Below, in pieces: positions 37,014 to 44,995 of a DNA stretch of 64,000 nt. Under the pieces are notes generated by a model. The model saw nothing but the letters and a program-made list of their open reading frames with translations. It had not been told where the DNA came from and did not search any database. Numbering within the stretch: position 1 is the first letter of the stretch; every line of letters starts with the position of its first letter. The stretch is from Bacteroidales bacterium (GTDB lineage: Bacteria > Bacteroidota > Bacteroidia > Bacteroidales > P3). The stretch is taken from the NCBI GenBank assembly GCA_017633985.1, contig JAGBOF010000019.1, positions 1-64,000 on the forward strand, read 5' to 3'. The position numbers were made by a program, and so were the translations under genes.

Positions 37014-37289
37014 AGTTATGTAATTATATTTCTTTAAAATTATTATTACCGCACCTAAAGTGACAATTAACGATATTACCGAACCTTTTAAACTGCTTTG
37101 CATCTCTTTGCGGGCATACAAACGCATGAGTAAAATTTCGGGAATAACACAAAAAACGAACATTTTGGCATGTACAAGCATGTCAATGTGAAATAAACGC
37201 TGCAATACAGCGATTACAAACGCCGCAATGACGGTTACAAAAAACGAACAGACAAATCCGTTTAATATTTTGTCTTCTTTAAACCACAT
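37008..37289 (-). CDS. Small three-helix membrane protein
   Basis: 93 residues with three hydrophobic segments (about 11-33, 41-60 and 66-87) and basic loops; no known motif. It starts at the stop codon of surE (37289) and precedes lpxB, so all three share a transcript. A small membrane protein between surE and lpxB is also seen in other Bacteroidales. Function unknown. Confidence 0.7.
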   Translation of the reverse strand: MWFKEDKILNGFVCSFFVTVIAAFVIAVLQRLFHIDMLVHAKMFVFCVIPEILLMRLYARKEMQSSLKGSVISLIVTLGAVIIILKKYNYITM

Positions 37290-38056
37290 TACTGTATATT
37301 CTCAAAACGTTTTCTTGTTTTATCCAAATATTTCCACGCCGTAAAATCCACCTGCATAGGAACAACGGCAGCATATCCGTCATTAACCGCATTCCAATCC
37401 GCACTGGGATCGTTATCCGTACAATGGTATTCCCCGCCTAACCAAAAAATGGTGTGACCGTCCTGCTCAACCGATTTATCAAACTCTTCCGTCCAATAAC
37501 CCTGCGCCTGATGTCCCACTTTTATGCCTTTAATCTTACCCGTAGGGAAATTAACGTTAAGACATACCGTATCATCCAAACCGTTGGCGATAACCTCGTT
37601 TATAATCTTCCTTACAAACGGTTCGCACTCCGTAAGGTCGGCGTCTTTGTCGTTATCGCAAAGAGAAAATCCCACGCTGGCAACATGTTCGGCGCATCCT
37701 TCCATCACGGCAGCCATAGTACCAGAATAAATAGTGTTAATGGAAGTATTAGCCCCCATATTAATGCCTGCAAACAAGAAATCGGGACGGCGTTTGAGCA
37801 CATTGTCAAAACCCATCTTCACACAATCAACGGGAGTTCCCTCAAGAGCATATTCTTCGTAATGTTCCTCCTTACAAATCTGCTTCAATTTCAACGGAAG
37901 TCCCGTAGTAATGGAATGACTCTTACCGCTCATCTCCGTTTTGGGTGCAACAACGACCACATCCCCCAAAGGACGCAGAATATCCACCAACATACGGATA
38001 CCTTTAGCCTGATAGCCGTCATCATTGGTAATAAATATCAATGGTTTTTGATTCAT
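37289..38056 (-). CDS. surE: 5'/3'-nucleotidase SurE
   Basis: SurE removes phosphate from nucleoside monophosphates and is part of stationary-phase survival. The metal site is FITNDDGYQAKGI (about residues 7-19), with APKTEMSGKSHSIT, NMGANTSINTIYSGTM and GTPVDCVKMG. The start is ATG 38056 (MNQKPLIFITNDDG); a longer in-frame start at 38155 would add a tail not seen in the family and overlap the nitroreductase gene. Length 255 is normal. Confidence 0.93.
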   Translation of the reverse strand: MNQKPLIFITNDDGYQAKGIRMLVDILRPLGDVVVVAPKTEMSGKSHSITTGLPLKLKQICKEEHYEEYALEGTPVDCVKMGFDNVLKRRPDFLFAGINMGANTSINTIYSGTMAAVMEGCAEHVASVGFSLCDNDKDADLTECEPFVRKIINEVIANGLDDTVCLNVNFPTGKIKGIKVGHQAQGYWTEEFDKSVEQDGHTIFWLGGEYHCTDNDPSADWNAVNDGYAAVVPMQVDFTAWKYLDKTRKRFENIQ

Positions 38057-38145
38057 AATATTTTTATAAAACTGTATACGCTGATTTTTATCTGTCTTTA
38101 CTGCGGCAATATGCTCTTTGCCTGCCGCCGCAGCGGATAAAACCT

Positions 38146-38811
38146 CTATAACCAAGTAAAATTCTCTTTTCCTGCCGCAATCTCAAAATGATACTTCACA
38201 ATACCCAAATCCAATTTGGTGTAAAATCCCCAACCTTTCTGCATTCCGACCTGATTGCCCGACAAAATGAATTTAAACTTCTGCTGATTCATCGCAGTAG
38301 GTGCCAACAAAGCCGCCTGTACTCCCTTTTTAAACCAATCAGGAGCATTTTCTGCATTTTTAGTCACCTGCTCATAGGTTTTTATCTTGTGTTCCACACC
38401 GTGGTTCACCCCGTAACCCAAAGCAATAACACAAATCAACTTCTCATCCGCATTGATCTTAATCTTATTCTTCTTTTTGCTGTAAGTAAGTGCCACCCAA
38501 CAGGTATTAAGTCCCATCATCTGTGCCTGAAGCACTAACTTCTCACCGTAATATCCCGCATTGATGTCATTATCCGCCGATTTTTTACCGACGATTGCGA
38601 AATAATTCACGGCATTGGAGAATTTACCGTAATGGGCTGTCATTGTATTGAAAGCATCCTTATCTTCGGTTATCAACTGTATGTTAAGACCGCTTTCTTT
38701 ATTGCACTTATCAATCTCTTTCTGCAATGTTTTGATTTTTTCCGCCTCAATCTTTTTGTCAACAAACGCCCTTACGCTGTGTCTTTGCTTTATAGCTTCT
38801 GTGATATCCAT
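38146..38811 (-). CDS. Nitroreductase-family FMN protein
   Basis: 221 residues. The N-terminal IKQRHSVRAFVDKKIEAEKI (about residues 6-25) is the flavin-binding start of the family, and NAGYYGEKLVLQAQMMGLNTCWV (86-108, shortened here) is the central helix. These enzymes reduce nitro compounds or flavins with NAD(P)H; the substrate is unknown. This member resembles the small Bacteroidetes type that lacks a long C-terminal lid. It lies 89 nt upstream of surE and 27 nt behind gtrA. Confidence 0.85.
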   Translation of the reverse strand: MDITEAIKQRHSVRAFVDKKIEAEKIKTLQKEIDKCNKESGLNIQLITEDKDAFNTMTAHYGKFSNAVNYFAIVGKKSADNDINAGYYGEKLVLQAQMMGLNTCWVALTYSKKKNKIKINADEKLICVIALGYGVNHGVEHKIKTYEQVTKNAENAPDWFKKGVQAALLAPTAMNQQKFKFILSGNQVGMQKGWGFYTKLDLGIVKYHFEIAAGKENFTWL

Positions 38812-38838
38812 ACAAATAAGATCTTTATATATTTAAAA

Positions 38839-39336
38839 TTACTGATTCTTTTTATTTCGGGAAAATACGAATGTTTTGTTCAATAAAAACGTCATAATTG
38901 CATTCGGAAGCACCACAATCAACTGACCTATAGCGTCTCCGACTTTATCATGTGCTAAAGAAAATCTCTCAACTATATTCAAACATCCGCCGTCTATGCC
39001 TATCAACCATTCGTAAAGCCCGCTTTCTGCCAAAAAATGCAATTCCGCCAAATTGACCGCATACATGATACCGTAGACAACGAAAAATTGCAGAATAACA
39101 CTGTAACCTTTGTTCTCAAAAACTAATTTGCCCGTACTGTGATAATTGAAAGTGACCGCCAAAACCGTACTTACAAGCACCGCAACGGCTCTTTCCATGC
39201 CCACCCAACGGCATAAAATGAACAATGTGTAACCTACCAAAGTGTTTATCACACCCACGAACAGAAAACGTATAAATCGGTTTTCTATTCTCATCAATAA
39301 ATCTATCGGTTTATGTATTGCCTGTACAAAAGTCAT
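38839..39336 (-). CDS. GtrA-family membrane protein
   Basis: 165 residues with four membrane helices, starting RFLFVGVINTLVGYTLFIL (about residues 22-40), the GtrA hallmark (FxxVGxxNTxxxY). GtrA-like proteins help move undecaprenyl-linked sugars in O-antigen or wall glycan modification. This copy has an added segment of about 20 residues between helices 3 and 4. It has its own promoter; the nitroreductase follows after 27 nt. Confidence 0.88.
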   Translation of the reverse strand: MTFVQAIHKPIDLLMRIENRFIRFLFVGVINTLVGYTLFILCRWVGMERAVAVLVSTVLAVTFNYHSTGKLVFENKGYSVILQFFVVYGIMYAVNLAELHFLAESGLYEWLIGIDGGCLNIVERFSLAHDKVGDAIGQLIVVLPNAIMTFLLNKTFVFSRNKKNQ

Positions 39337-39355
39337 GTTTTACAAAATTAAATTG

Positions 39356-39363
39356 CAAAGTTA
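39356..39363 (-). promoter_or_regulatory. gtrA promoter box
   Basis: TAACTTTG on the minus strand, 20 nt before the ATG. Confidence 0.65.
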
Positions 39364-39447
39364 GTTCTTTTTTGCCGCAAAGCCAAAGATTTTTTTAACT
39401 TTTCGCAACATGTCACCGCCTATATGTTTATTCATTATTATATAGGG

Positions 39448-39534
39448 CAAAAATAAGACGGCGTTTTAATAAATTAATCAGCGATAAAAATTTATTTTTA
39501 CGGCGTTTTAATATTTTTTTACGCCGTCTTTTTT
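39448..39534. repeat. 21-bp-periodic palindromic element E11
   Basis: Pentamers CGGCG (centre 39461), CAGCG (39481), CGGCG (39503), CGCCG (39524); spacings 20, 22, 21, total 63. The ends AAGACGGCG and CGCCGTCTT are complementary (the AGAC/GTCT variant). Confidence 0.9.
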
Positions 39535-39654
39535 AACTACCTCAATAACAGTATCTTTCAAAGCCCTATTTTTACCTCAAAAAATATCGTTTTTTATAGC
39601 CGGAATCGTCACTTTAATGACCCAAAATACCTACTCGGTGCTGCGTAATGTTTC

Positions 39655-39965
39655 CTTTATTATAAAATACGCTTATTTAATAATATATCTTGCTGTTTTA
39701 ATAATAAAACACACTTGTTTATGTCTGTATAAATGCTAATCTATAATAAAACACACTTGCTTAATTATATATTATGCTGCTTTAGTAATAAAACTCATTG
39801 GTTTAAGTCGGTATAAATGCTAATTTATAATAAAGTACGCTTGTTTAATAATATATCTTGCTACTTTAATAATAAAACACACTTGTTTAAGTCGGTATAA
39901 ATGCTAATCTATAATAAAACACACTTGTTTAATGATATATCTTGCTGTTTTAATAATAAAAATTG
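39655..39965. repeat. 42-bp tandem repeat array, alternating two unit types
   Basis: A conserved AAAACACACTTGTTTAA-like word recurs at 39664, 39706, 39748, 39790, 39832, 39874, 39916 and (partly) 39958, exactly 42 bp apart each time. The second half of the unit alternates between type B (ATATATCTTGCTGTTTTAATA) and type A (GTCGGTATAAATGCTAATC), so the true repeat is 84 bp. Stops occur in all six frames, so it is not coding. 42 is twice the 21-bp step of the nearby elements. Confidence 0.93.
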
Positions 39966-40012
39966 TTTGTTTTATGATGGAAAGCGGTATTTTGAGGCAC
40001 TCTTATAACTAA

Positions 40013-40042
40013 AAACTCCGGAAATATTGCATTCCGGAGTTT
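40013..40042 (-). terminator. rpsA terminator
   Basis: Perfect 11-bp stem AAACTCCGGAA/TTCCGGAGTTT with an 8-nt loop, 37 nt behind the rpsA stop. Confidence 0.8.
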
Positions 40043-40079
40043 CAAATTAAAACAAAATGTCATGAAAATTTCAAGATTC

Positions 40080-41843
40080 TTAATTCTCTTTCTTTTCCAT
40101 TTCTTCCTTCAATGAAGCCAATACATCCAAATCACCTAACGTTGTTTTTTCCAACTGTTGGTTTATTTTCTTAACAGGATTTGCTTCCTTTTTAGATTTG
40201 GATTCTTCTTCCTGACGCCATGTGCGGGTGTGGGAAAGAACTATACGTTTTGCTTCTTTCTGGAATTCAATTACTCTGAATTGAAGTTTTTCGTCTACTT
40301 TAGGGTTAGACTTATCTTCTTTCTGCATTTGACCTTTCGGGCAGAAGCCTTCAATTCCGTAAGGTAGGTTAACTACGCAACCGCTCTTATCATTAACGCT
40401 TGTAACAGTACCTTCGTGTACGGAACCAACGGTAAAGATTGTTTCAAATACGTCCCAAGGATTTTCTTCCAATTGTTTGTGACCCAAAGACAATCTTCTG
40501 TTTTCAGGATCAACCTCCAAAACAACTACATCAATCTTTTCGCCTACTTTTGTAAACTCTGCCGGGTGTTTAATCTTCTTGGACCAAGACAAATCAGATA
40601 TGTGGATCAAACCGTCAACGCCTTCTTCCAATTCAACGAATATTCCGAAGTTAGTAAAGTTACGTACCGTTGCCGTGTGTTTACTTCCTACAGGATATTT
40701 CTCTGCAATGTTTACCCAAGGATCTGGCATAAGTTGCTTCATACCCAAAGACATTTTTCTTTCTTCTCTGTCCAAAGTAAGGATAACAGCTTCCACTTCG
40801 TCGCCTACCTTTAAGAAATCATGAGCTGTACGTAAGTGCTGGCTCCAACTCATTTCCGTTACGTGAATCAAACCTTCTACGCCGGGGATAATCTCAACGA
40901 ATGCGCCGTAATCCGCAATCACTACAACTTTTCCTTTAATCTTGTCACCGACTTTAAGATTTGCGTCAAGCTGATCCCATGGGTGAGGAGTAAGTTGCTT
41001 CAAGCCCAAAGCGATACGCTTCTTTGCTTCGTCGAAATCAAGGATAACCACCTTAATCTTATCATCCAAATGAACGATTTCTTCAGGAGAATTGATTCTT
41101 CCCCAAGACAAATCGGTAATGTGTATCAAACCGTCAACACCTCCCAAATCAATGAATACACCGTAAGATGTAATGTTCTTAACCGTTCCTTCAAGAACCT
41201 GACCTTTCTCAAGGTGAGACATAATTTCGGCTTTCTGTGCTTCGATTTCGTCTTCAATCAATGCTTTGTGCGAAACAACGATGTTCTTATACTCATTGTT
41301 AATTTTAACAATCTTGAATTCCATTGTTTTATCCACAAAAACATCGTAATCTCTGATAGGTTTAACGTCAATCTGCGAACCAGGTAAGAATGCCTCAATA
41401 CCGAATACATCAACAATCAAACCGCCCTTTGTTCTGGATTTAACATAACCCTTAATAATCTCCTGACTGTCATAAGCCTCGTTAACTCTGCCCCATGATT
41501 TCAAGATTCTTGCTTTTTTGTGGGAAAGAAGCAATTGACCGTTTGAATCCTCTTGGTTTTCAATAAATACTTCTACTTTGTCGCCCACTTTCAAATCAGG
41601 GTTGTAACGGAATTCTGCAGCAGGAATAATACCGTCTGATTTAAAATCAATGTTTACGACAACCTCTCTGTCATTCAAAGAAACTACCGTACCTTCTGCC
41701 AACTGTTCGTTACCTATTGTACCGAAAGTCTTGTCGTAAGCCTGTTGTAATTTCTCTCTGTCTTCCTGTGAATATTGCTGTTTGCTGTCAACTGTAGCCC
41801 AATCAAAATCCTGTAAGGGCTGAACGTTTTTTAAGTCTCTCAT
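40080..41843 (-). CDS. rpsA: 30S ribosomal protein S1
   Basis: 587 residues with six S1 (OB-fold) RNA-binding domains in a row. Domains 3, 4 and 5 are closest to consensus: GTVKNITSYGVFIDLGGVDG, KVVVIADYGAFVEIIPGVEG and VRNFTNFGIFVELEEGVDG, each followed by GLIH(I/V)(T/S). Domains 1, 2 and 6 are more diverged. S1 helps the ribosome bind mRNA leaders, important where Shine-Dalgarno sites are weak, as in this phylum. The C-terminal 45 residues are charged. It is a single gene with promoter 41959-41966. Confidence 0.96.
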   Translation of the reverse strand: MRDLKNVQPLQDFDWATVDSKQQYSQEDREKLQQAYDKTFGTIGNEQLAEGTVVSLNDREVVVNIDFKSDGIIPAAEFRYNPDLKVGDKVEVFIENQEDSNGQLLLSHKKARILKSWGRVNEAYDSQEIIKGYVKSRTKGGLIVDVFGIEAFLPGSQIDVKPIRDYDVFVDKTMEFKIVKINNEYKNIVVSHKALIEDEIEAQKAEIMSHLEKGQVLEGTVKNITSYGVFIDLGGVDGLIHITDLSWGRINSPEEIVHLDDKIKVVILDFDEAKKRIALGLKQLTPHPWDQLDANLKVGDKIKGKVVVIADYGAFVEIIPGVEGLIHVTEMSWSQHLRTAHDFLKVGDEVEAVILTLDREERKMSLGMKQLMPDPWVNIAEKYPVGSKHTATVRNFTNFGIFVELEEGVDGLIHISDLSWSKKIKHPAEFTKVGEKIDVVVLEVDPENRRLSLGHKQLEENPWDVFETIFTVGSVHEGTVTSVNDKSGCVVNLPYGIEGFCPKGQMQKEDKSNPKVDEKLQFRVIEFQKEAKRIVLSHTRTWRQEEESKSKKEANPVKKINQQLEKTTLGDLDVLASLKEEMEKKEN

Positions 41844-41958
41844 ACGAGATTTTTATAATTTAATTTGTATCACCTGCCTGTTCCAGATGAAAATGTTAAA
41901 CAATTAATTAATGTTTTTCAAGGTAATAACAGGTTTACCCTATGCGAAAAACAGGGTG

Positions 41959-41966
41959 CAAAATTA
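41959..41966 (-). promoter_or_regulatory. rpsA promoter box
   Basis: TAATTTTG on the minus strand; leader of about 110 nt, long for this window, which could carry S1 autoregulation. Confidence 0.6.
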
Positions 41967-42078
41967 CAAAAATTTTCATTAACGGCAAACAATATTATAT
42001 TTTTTACGAAAATAATTTTCATCAACACCACGTTCAAGACCATGTCCTAACATAAGAAATAAGCACAAAATAATACCA

Positions 42079-42163
42079 CAAAAATAAAACGGCGTTTCAG
42101 TAAAATAAAACGCCGTTTTAATTTTTTAAAACGCCTGTTTAAAAATTTTTTAAGCCTTAAAAA
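42079..42163. repeat. 21-bp-periodic palindromic element E12
   Basis: Pentamers CGGCG (centre 42092), CGCCG (42113), CGCCTG (42134), AGCCT (42155); all spacings 21, total 63. It lies between divergent genes. Confidence 0.88.
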
Positions 42164-42422
42164 TTTCACTCTAATATACATTAATTTATATATAGTGCAA
42201 AGCAACCTATTTTTTCAGCACCGAAAGTTACTTTTCTTATACTCTTCAAGGACTTAAAATTGATTTCATTTTATCAAATCAATACACAAAAATTACATAT
42301 AGCGATACAAACCCCTGTTTATAACTGATTTACAGCATAAACTCACACCTTATAAAAATAATTAATTAAACTAATTTCATTAAAAAACTTTTGATTTATT
42401 TTGTCAATTAAAAAAATTGTTG

Positions 42423-42430
42423 TAATTTTG
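42423..42430 (+). promoter_or_regulatory. M23 gene promoter box
   Basis: TAATTTTG, giving a leader of about 65 nt with a small palindrome. Confidence 0.6.
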
Positions 42431-42501
42431 ACACTTCAAATTTTGGAAGTGGTGCTGGGTGTATTACTTTTGGAATAGGTTCATTAAAACGACAGAAGAT
42501 T

Positions 42502-43494
42502 ATGGTATTAAGAAAAAGGAATTTATTGATTGCGTTACTTGTATTGCCTGCAATGGGAATTGCACAGGTACATGAGCGCGGTATGATGAAAAACAGAACT
42601 AACGTTGAAAGCGAAAGTTCTTCTTACACACTGGGAATATTCAAAGATACGACGCAATACCGTCAAAAACTTATAGAATTCGCATCCTATGACGACAATG
42701 ATGACGATGCTGCTTTGGATGAGAATGATATAGTATACGAAACATTCGATAATCAGGTTGTACACTATCTTAAAAAATTTGACTACGCATCAATGCAGGG
42801 TCAAATCCCCGTACGTCTGACCAACGAGAAAGCAAAAAAATATTATACATGCCCTGTGGAAGGTCCTGTTACCTCCCATTTCGGTCCGAGAAGAAACAGA
42901 TTCCATTACGGAACCGATATAGGGATGCGTACAGGCACACCTATCAAAGCAATGTTTGACGGAGTGGTACGTTATGCAAAATGGAGCAACGGATACGGCA
43001 ACGTGGTTGTCATCCGTCACGACAACGGCTTGGAAACCTACTACGGACACATGTCAAAAATCACTTCCAAACCGAATCAAAAAGTAAAAGCCGGTGAAAT
43101 CATAGGTTTGGTGGGTTCGACAGGCAGAAGTTCCGGCCCGCATCTTCATTTGGAAATACGTTATTTAGGCGCAGCCATAAATCCTGAGCACATGGTGGAT
43201 TTTTCAAACTTCACGCTTAAGGACGATAACGAAATGTTCTATTTGACACGCAACGACTTCAAACCTACTTACAATTCAAAGTCTTCAACCGTCAAATCAT
43301 CTTCATCCCGTTCGCTTGCCAAAGCAAAGACACGTTCAACCCGTTCGGGTAAAAGCTCATCTGTTACCGTAAAGAAGGGAGAAACTCTTTCCCAAATAGC
43401 AAAACGTAACGGAACAACGGTAAAAAAACTTTGCCAACTAAACGGAATAAAGAATAACAAAATCAAAGCAGGACAGAAATTGAAAGTAAAATAG
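42502..43494 (+). CDS. M23 peptidoglycan endopeptidase with C-terminal LysM
   Basis: 330 residues: signal peptide (about 1-21, ending GIAQ), then an M23/LytM domain (about 118-225) with the zinc ligands in RFHYGTDIG (His, Asp) and SSGPHLHLEIRY (HxH), plus the fold words GPVTSHFGPR and GVVRYAKWSNGYGN. A Ser/Lys/Arg-rich linker leads to one LysM domain (VKKGETLSQIAKRNGTTVKK, about 288-330). It should cut peptide cross-bridges in the wall. All catalytic residues are present, so it is likely an active enzyme rather than an EnvC-like activator. Confidence 0.92.
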   Translation: MVLRKRNLLIALLVLPAMGIAQVHERGMMKNRTNVESESSSYTLGIFKDTTQYRQKLIEFASYDDNDDDAALDENDIVYETFDNQVVHYLKKFDYASMQGQIPVRLTNEKAKKYYTCPVEGPVTSHFGPRRNRFHYGTDIGMRTGTPIKAMFDGVVRYAKWSNGYGNVVVIRHDNGLETYYGHMSKITSKPNQKVKAGEIIGLVGSTGRSSGPHLHLEIRYLGAAINPEHMVDFSNFTLKDDNEMFYLTRNDFKPTYNSKSSTVKSSSSRSLAKAKTRSTRSGKSSSVTVKKGETLSQIAKRNGTTVKKLCQLNGIKNNKIKAGQKLKVK

Positions 43495-43517
43495 ATTTTC
43501 ATACTCTTTTAATGACA

Positions 43518-43548
43518 GACGTGAAGTAAGTTGTTCTTATTTCACGTC
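43518..43548 (+). terminator. M23 gene terminator
   Basis: 13-bp stem GACGTGAAGTAAG/CTTATTTCACGTC (one G-T pair) with 5-nt loop, followed by ATTTTTTATT. Confidence 0.88.
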
Positions 43549-43596
43549 ATTTTTTATTGACCGTAAATCATTCTGCAACGCCTATTTACATATTCC

Positions 43597-43706
43597 TAAA
43601 ATTAAGACGCCGTTTCAGTAAATTTTTATCGCACATCAGTAAATTTTTATCGCTGATTAATAAATTAAAACGCCGTTTTATTTTTTTGAAACGGCGTTTT
43701 GATAAA
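43597..43706. repeat. 21-bp-periodic palindromic element E13 (long form)
   Basis: Five pentamers: CGCCG (centre 43610), CGCAC (43632), CGCTG (43653), CGCCG (43673), CGGCG (43694); spacings 22, 21, 20, 21, total 84. The phrase CAGTAAATTTTTATCGC occurs twice within it, 21 bp apart, showing a unit duplication. Confidence 0.9.
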
Positions 43707-43818
43707 ACAAGCGAAGACTTCCGCCAATTTACTGGATTTATCCGACTGCTAAAACGAAGAAAAATAAGACAAACATAAAATTTTTCTTTCAAATGTTATT
43801 TATTCTAATAAATTTTAT

Positions 43819-43826
43819 TAAATTTG
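43819..43826 (+). promoter_or_regulatory. ruvB promoter box
   Basis: TAAATTTG followed by CAAC, 34 nt before the ATG. Confidence 0.55.
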
Positions 43827-43860
43827 CAACTTGAATTTGCAGGTTACAGATTTATAATAT

Positions 43861-44898
43861 ATGAATAAAAATCTTGATCCTAACAGCGGACATCTTTCCA
43901 AACAGGAAAGAGATTACGAGAAGGCGTTACGCCCTCTCGGATTTGACGATTTCGCAGGTCAGGACAGGATTAAAGAAAACTTAAATATATTTGTACAGGC
44001 TGCAAAAGAAAGAGGCGAAGCCTTGGATCACGTCTTATTGCACGGACCTCCGGGTTTGGGAAAAACAACCTTATCTTACATAATAGCAAATGAGTTGGGA
44101 GTCAATGTAAAGATGACTTCGGGGCCTGTTTTGGATAAACCTGGAGAATTGGCCGGCATATTGACGAATTTGGAAGCCAACGACGTGTTGTTTATAGACG
44201 AGATACACCGCTTATCCCCTATTGTGGAAGAATATTTGTACTCCGCAATGGAAGATTATAAGATAGACATTCTTATAGAAAGCGGTCCGAATGCAAAAAG
44301 CGTGGAAATAGCCCTGAATCCGTTCACTTTGATAGGCGCAACGACACGCAGCGGGCTTTTAACTGCACCTTTGCGTTCAAGATTCGGCATAACATGCCGC
44401 TTAAAATATTATGACCACAACACCTTGTGCGGAATTATAAAACGTTCTTGCAGAATACTTCAAACGCCGATAGACAACGATGCAGCGATGGAAATTGCTG
44501 GACGTTCGAGAGGCACTCCGAGAATAGCGAATTTGCTTTTACGCCGCGTAAGGGACTTTGCTCAAATAAAGGGTAACGGCATAATAACTTTGGAAATAGC
44601 AAAGATAGCATTGAGTGCGCTCAATGTTGACGTAAACGGTTTGGATGAAATGGACAACCGCATATTGAGTGTCATAATAGACAAATTCAAAGGCGGTCCT
44701 GTGGGTCTGGGTACGATTGCTACGGCTGTAGGTGAGGATGCGGGGACGGTTGAAGAGGTTTACGAACCATTTTTGATTCAGGAAGGCTATCTTATGCGTA
44801 CGTCAAGGGGAAGGGAAGCTACTTTGTTGGCTTACCGACATTTAGGTAAGGATTTATCGGGCAGAAAAAGCAGTCAGAAAGACCTGTTTAATGAGTAA
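43861..44898 (+). CDS. ruvB: Holliday junction branch-migration ATPase RuvB
   Basis: RuvB is the hexameric motor that drives Holliday junction migration with RuvA. Seen: [19 protein letters not shown] (about residues 25-43), Walker [16 protein letters not shown] (about 60-74), Walker [14 protein letters not shown], sensor 1 [12 protein letters not shown]-finger LRSRFGI, and the C-terminal winged helix ([22 protein letters not shown]). Length 345 is normal. ruvA lies 10 kb away in the same orientation. Confidence 0.96.
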   Translation: MNKNLDPNSGHLSKQERDYEKALRPLGFDDFAGQDRIKENLNIFVQAAKERGEALDHVLLHGPPGLGKTTLSYIIANELGVNVKMTSGPVLDKPGELAGILTNLEANDVLFIDEIHRLSPIVEEYLYSAMEDYKIDILIESGPNAKSVEIALNPFTLIGATTRSGLLTAPLRSRFGITCRLKYYDHNTLCGIIKRSCRILQTPIDNDAAMEIAGRSRGTPRIANLLLRRVRDFAQIKGNGIITLEIAKIALSALNVDVNGLDEMDNRILSVIIDKFKGGPVGLGTIATAVGEDAGTVEEVYEPFLIQEGYLMRTSRGREATLLAYRHLGKDLSGRKSSQKDLFNE

Positions 44899-44995
44899 AA
44901 TGAAAATTTTTTAAAAAAATATGAAAATTTTTACCTACTTTTTGGACTTTAATTTATTATAGTAAAGAATGAAGACTAAATATAACATAATAAAT

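Larger units (their letters stand above)
41844..42501. other. 658-bp divergent spacer between rpsA and the M23 gene
   Basis: Holds the rpsA promoter (41959-41966), element E12 (42079-42163), the M23 promoter (42423-42430) and otherwise plain A/T-rich sequence. A small palindrome CTTCAAATTTTGGAAG (42434-42449) lies in the M23 leader. No gene is seen. Confidence 0.6.

Noticed and set aside
39655-39965. Short repeat protein encoded by the 42-bp tandem array
   Set aside because: 42 is a multiple of three, but stop codons recur in all six frames, so no repeated peptide is possible.
41865-42050. 61-residue open frame in the rpsA upstream spacer
   Set aside because: It covers the rpsA promoter on the other strand, has no signal or motif, and starts without a promoter.
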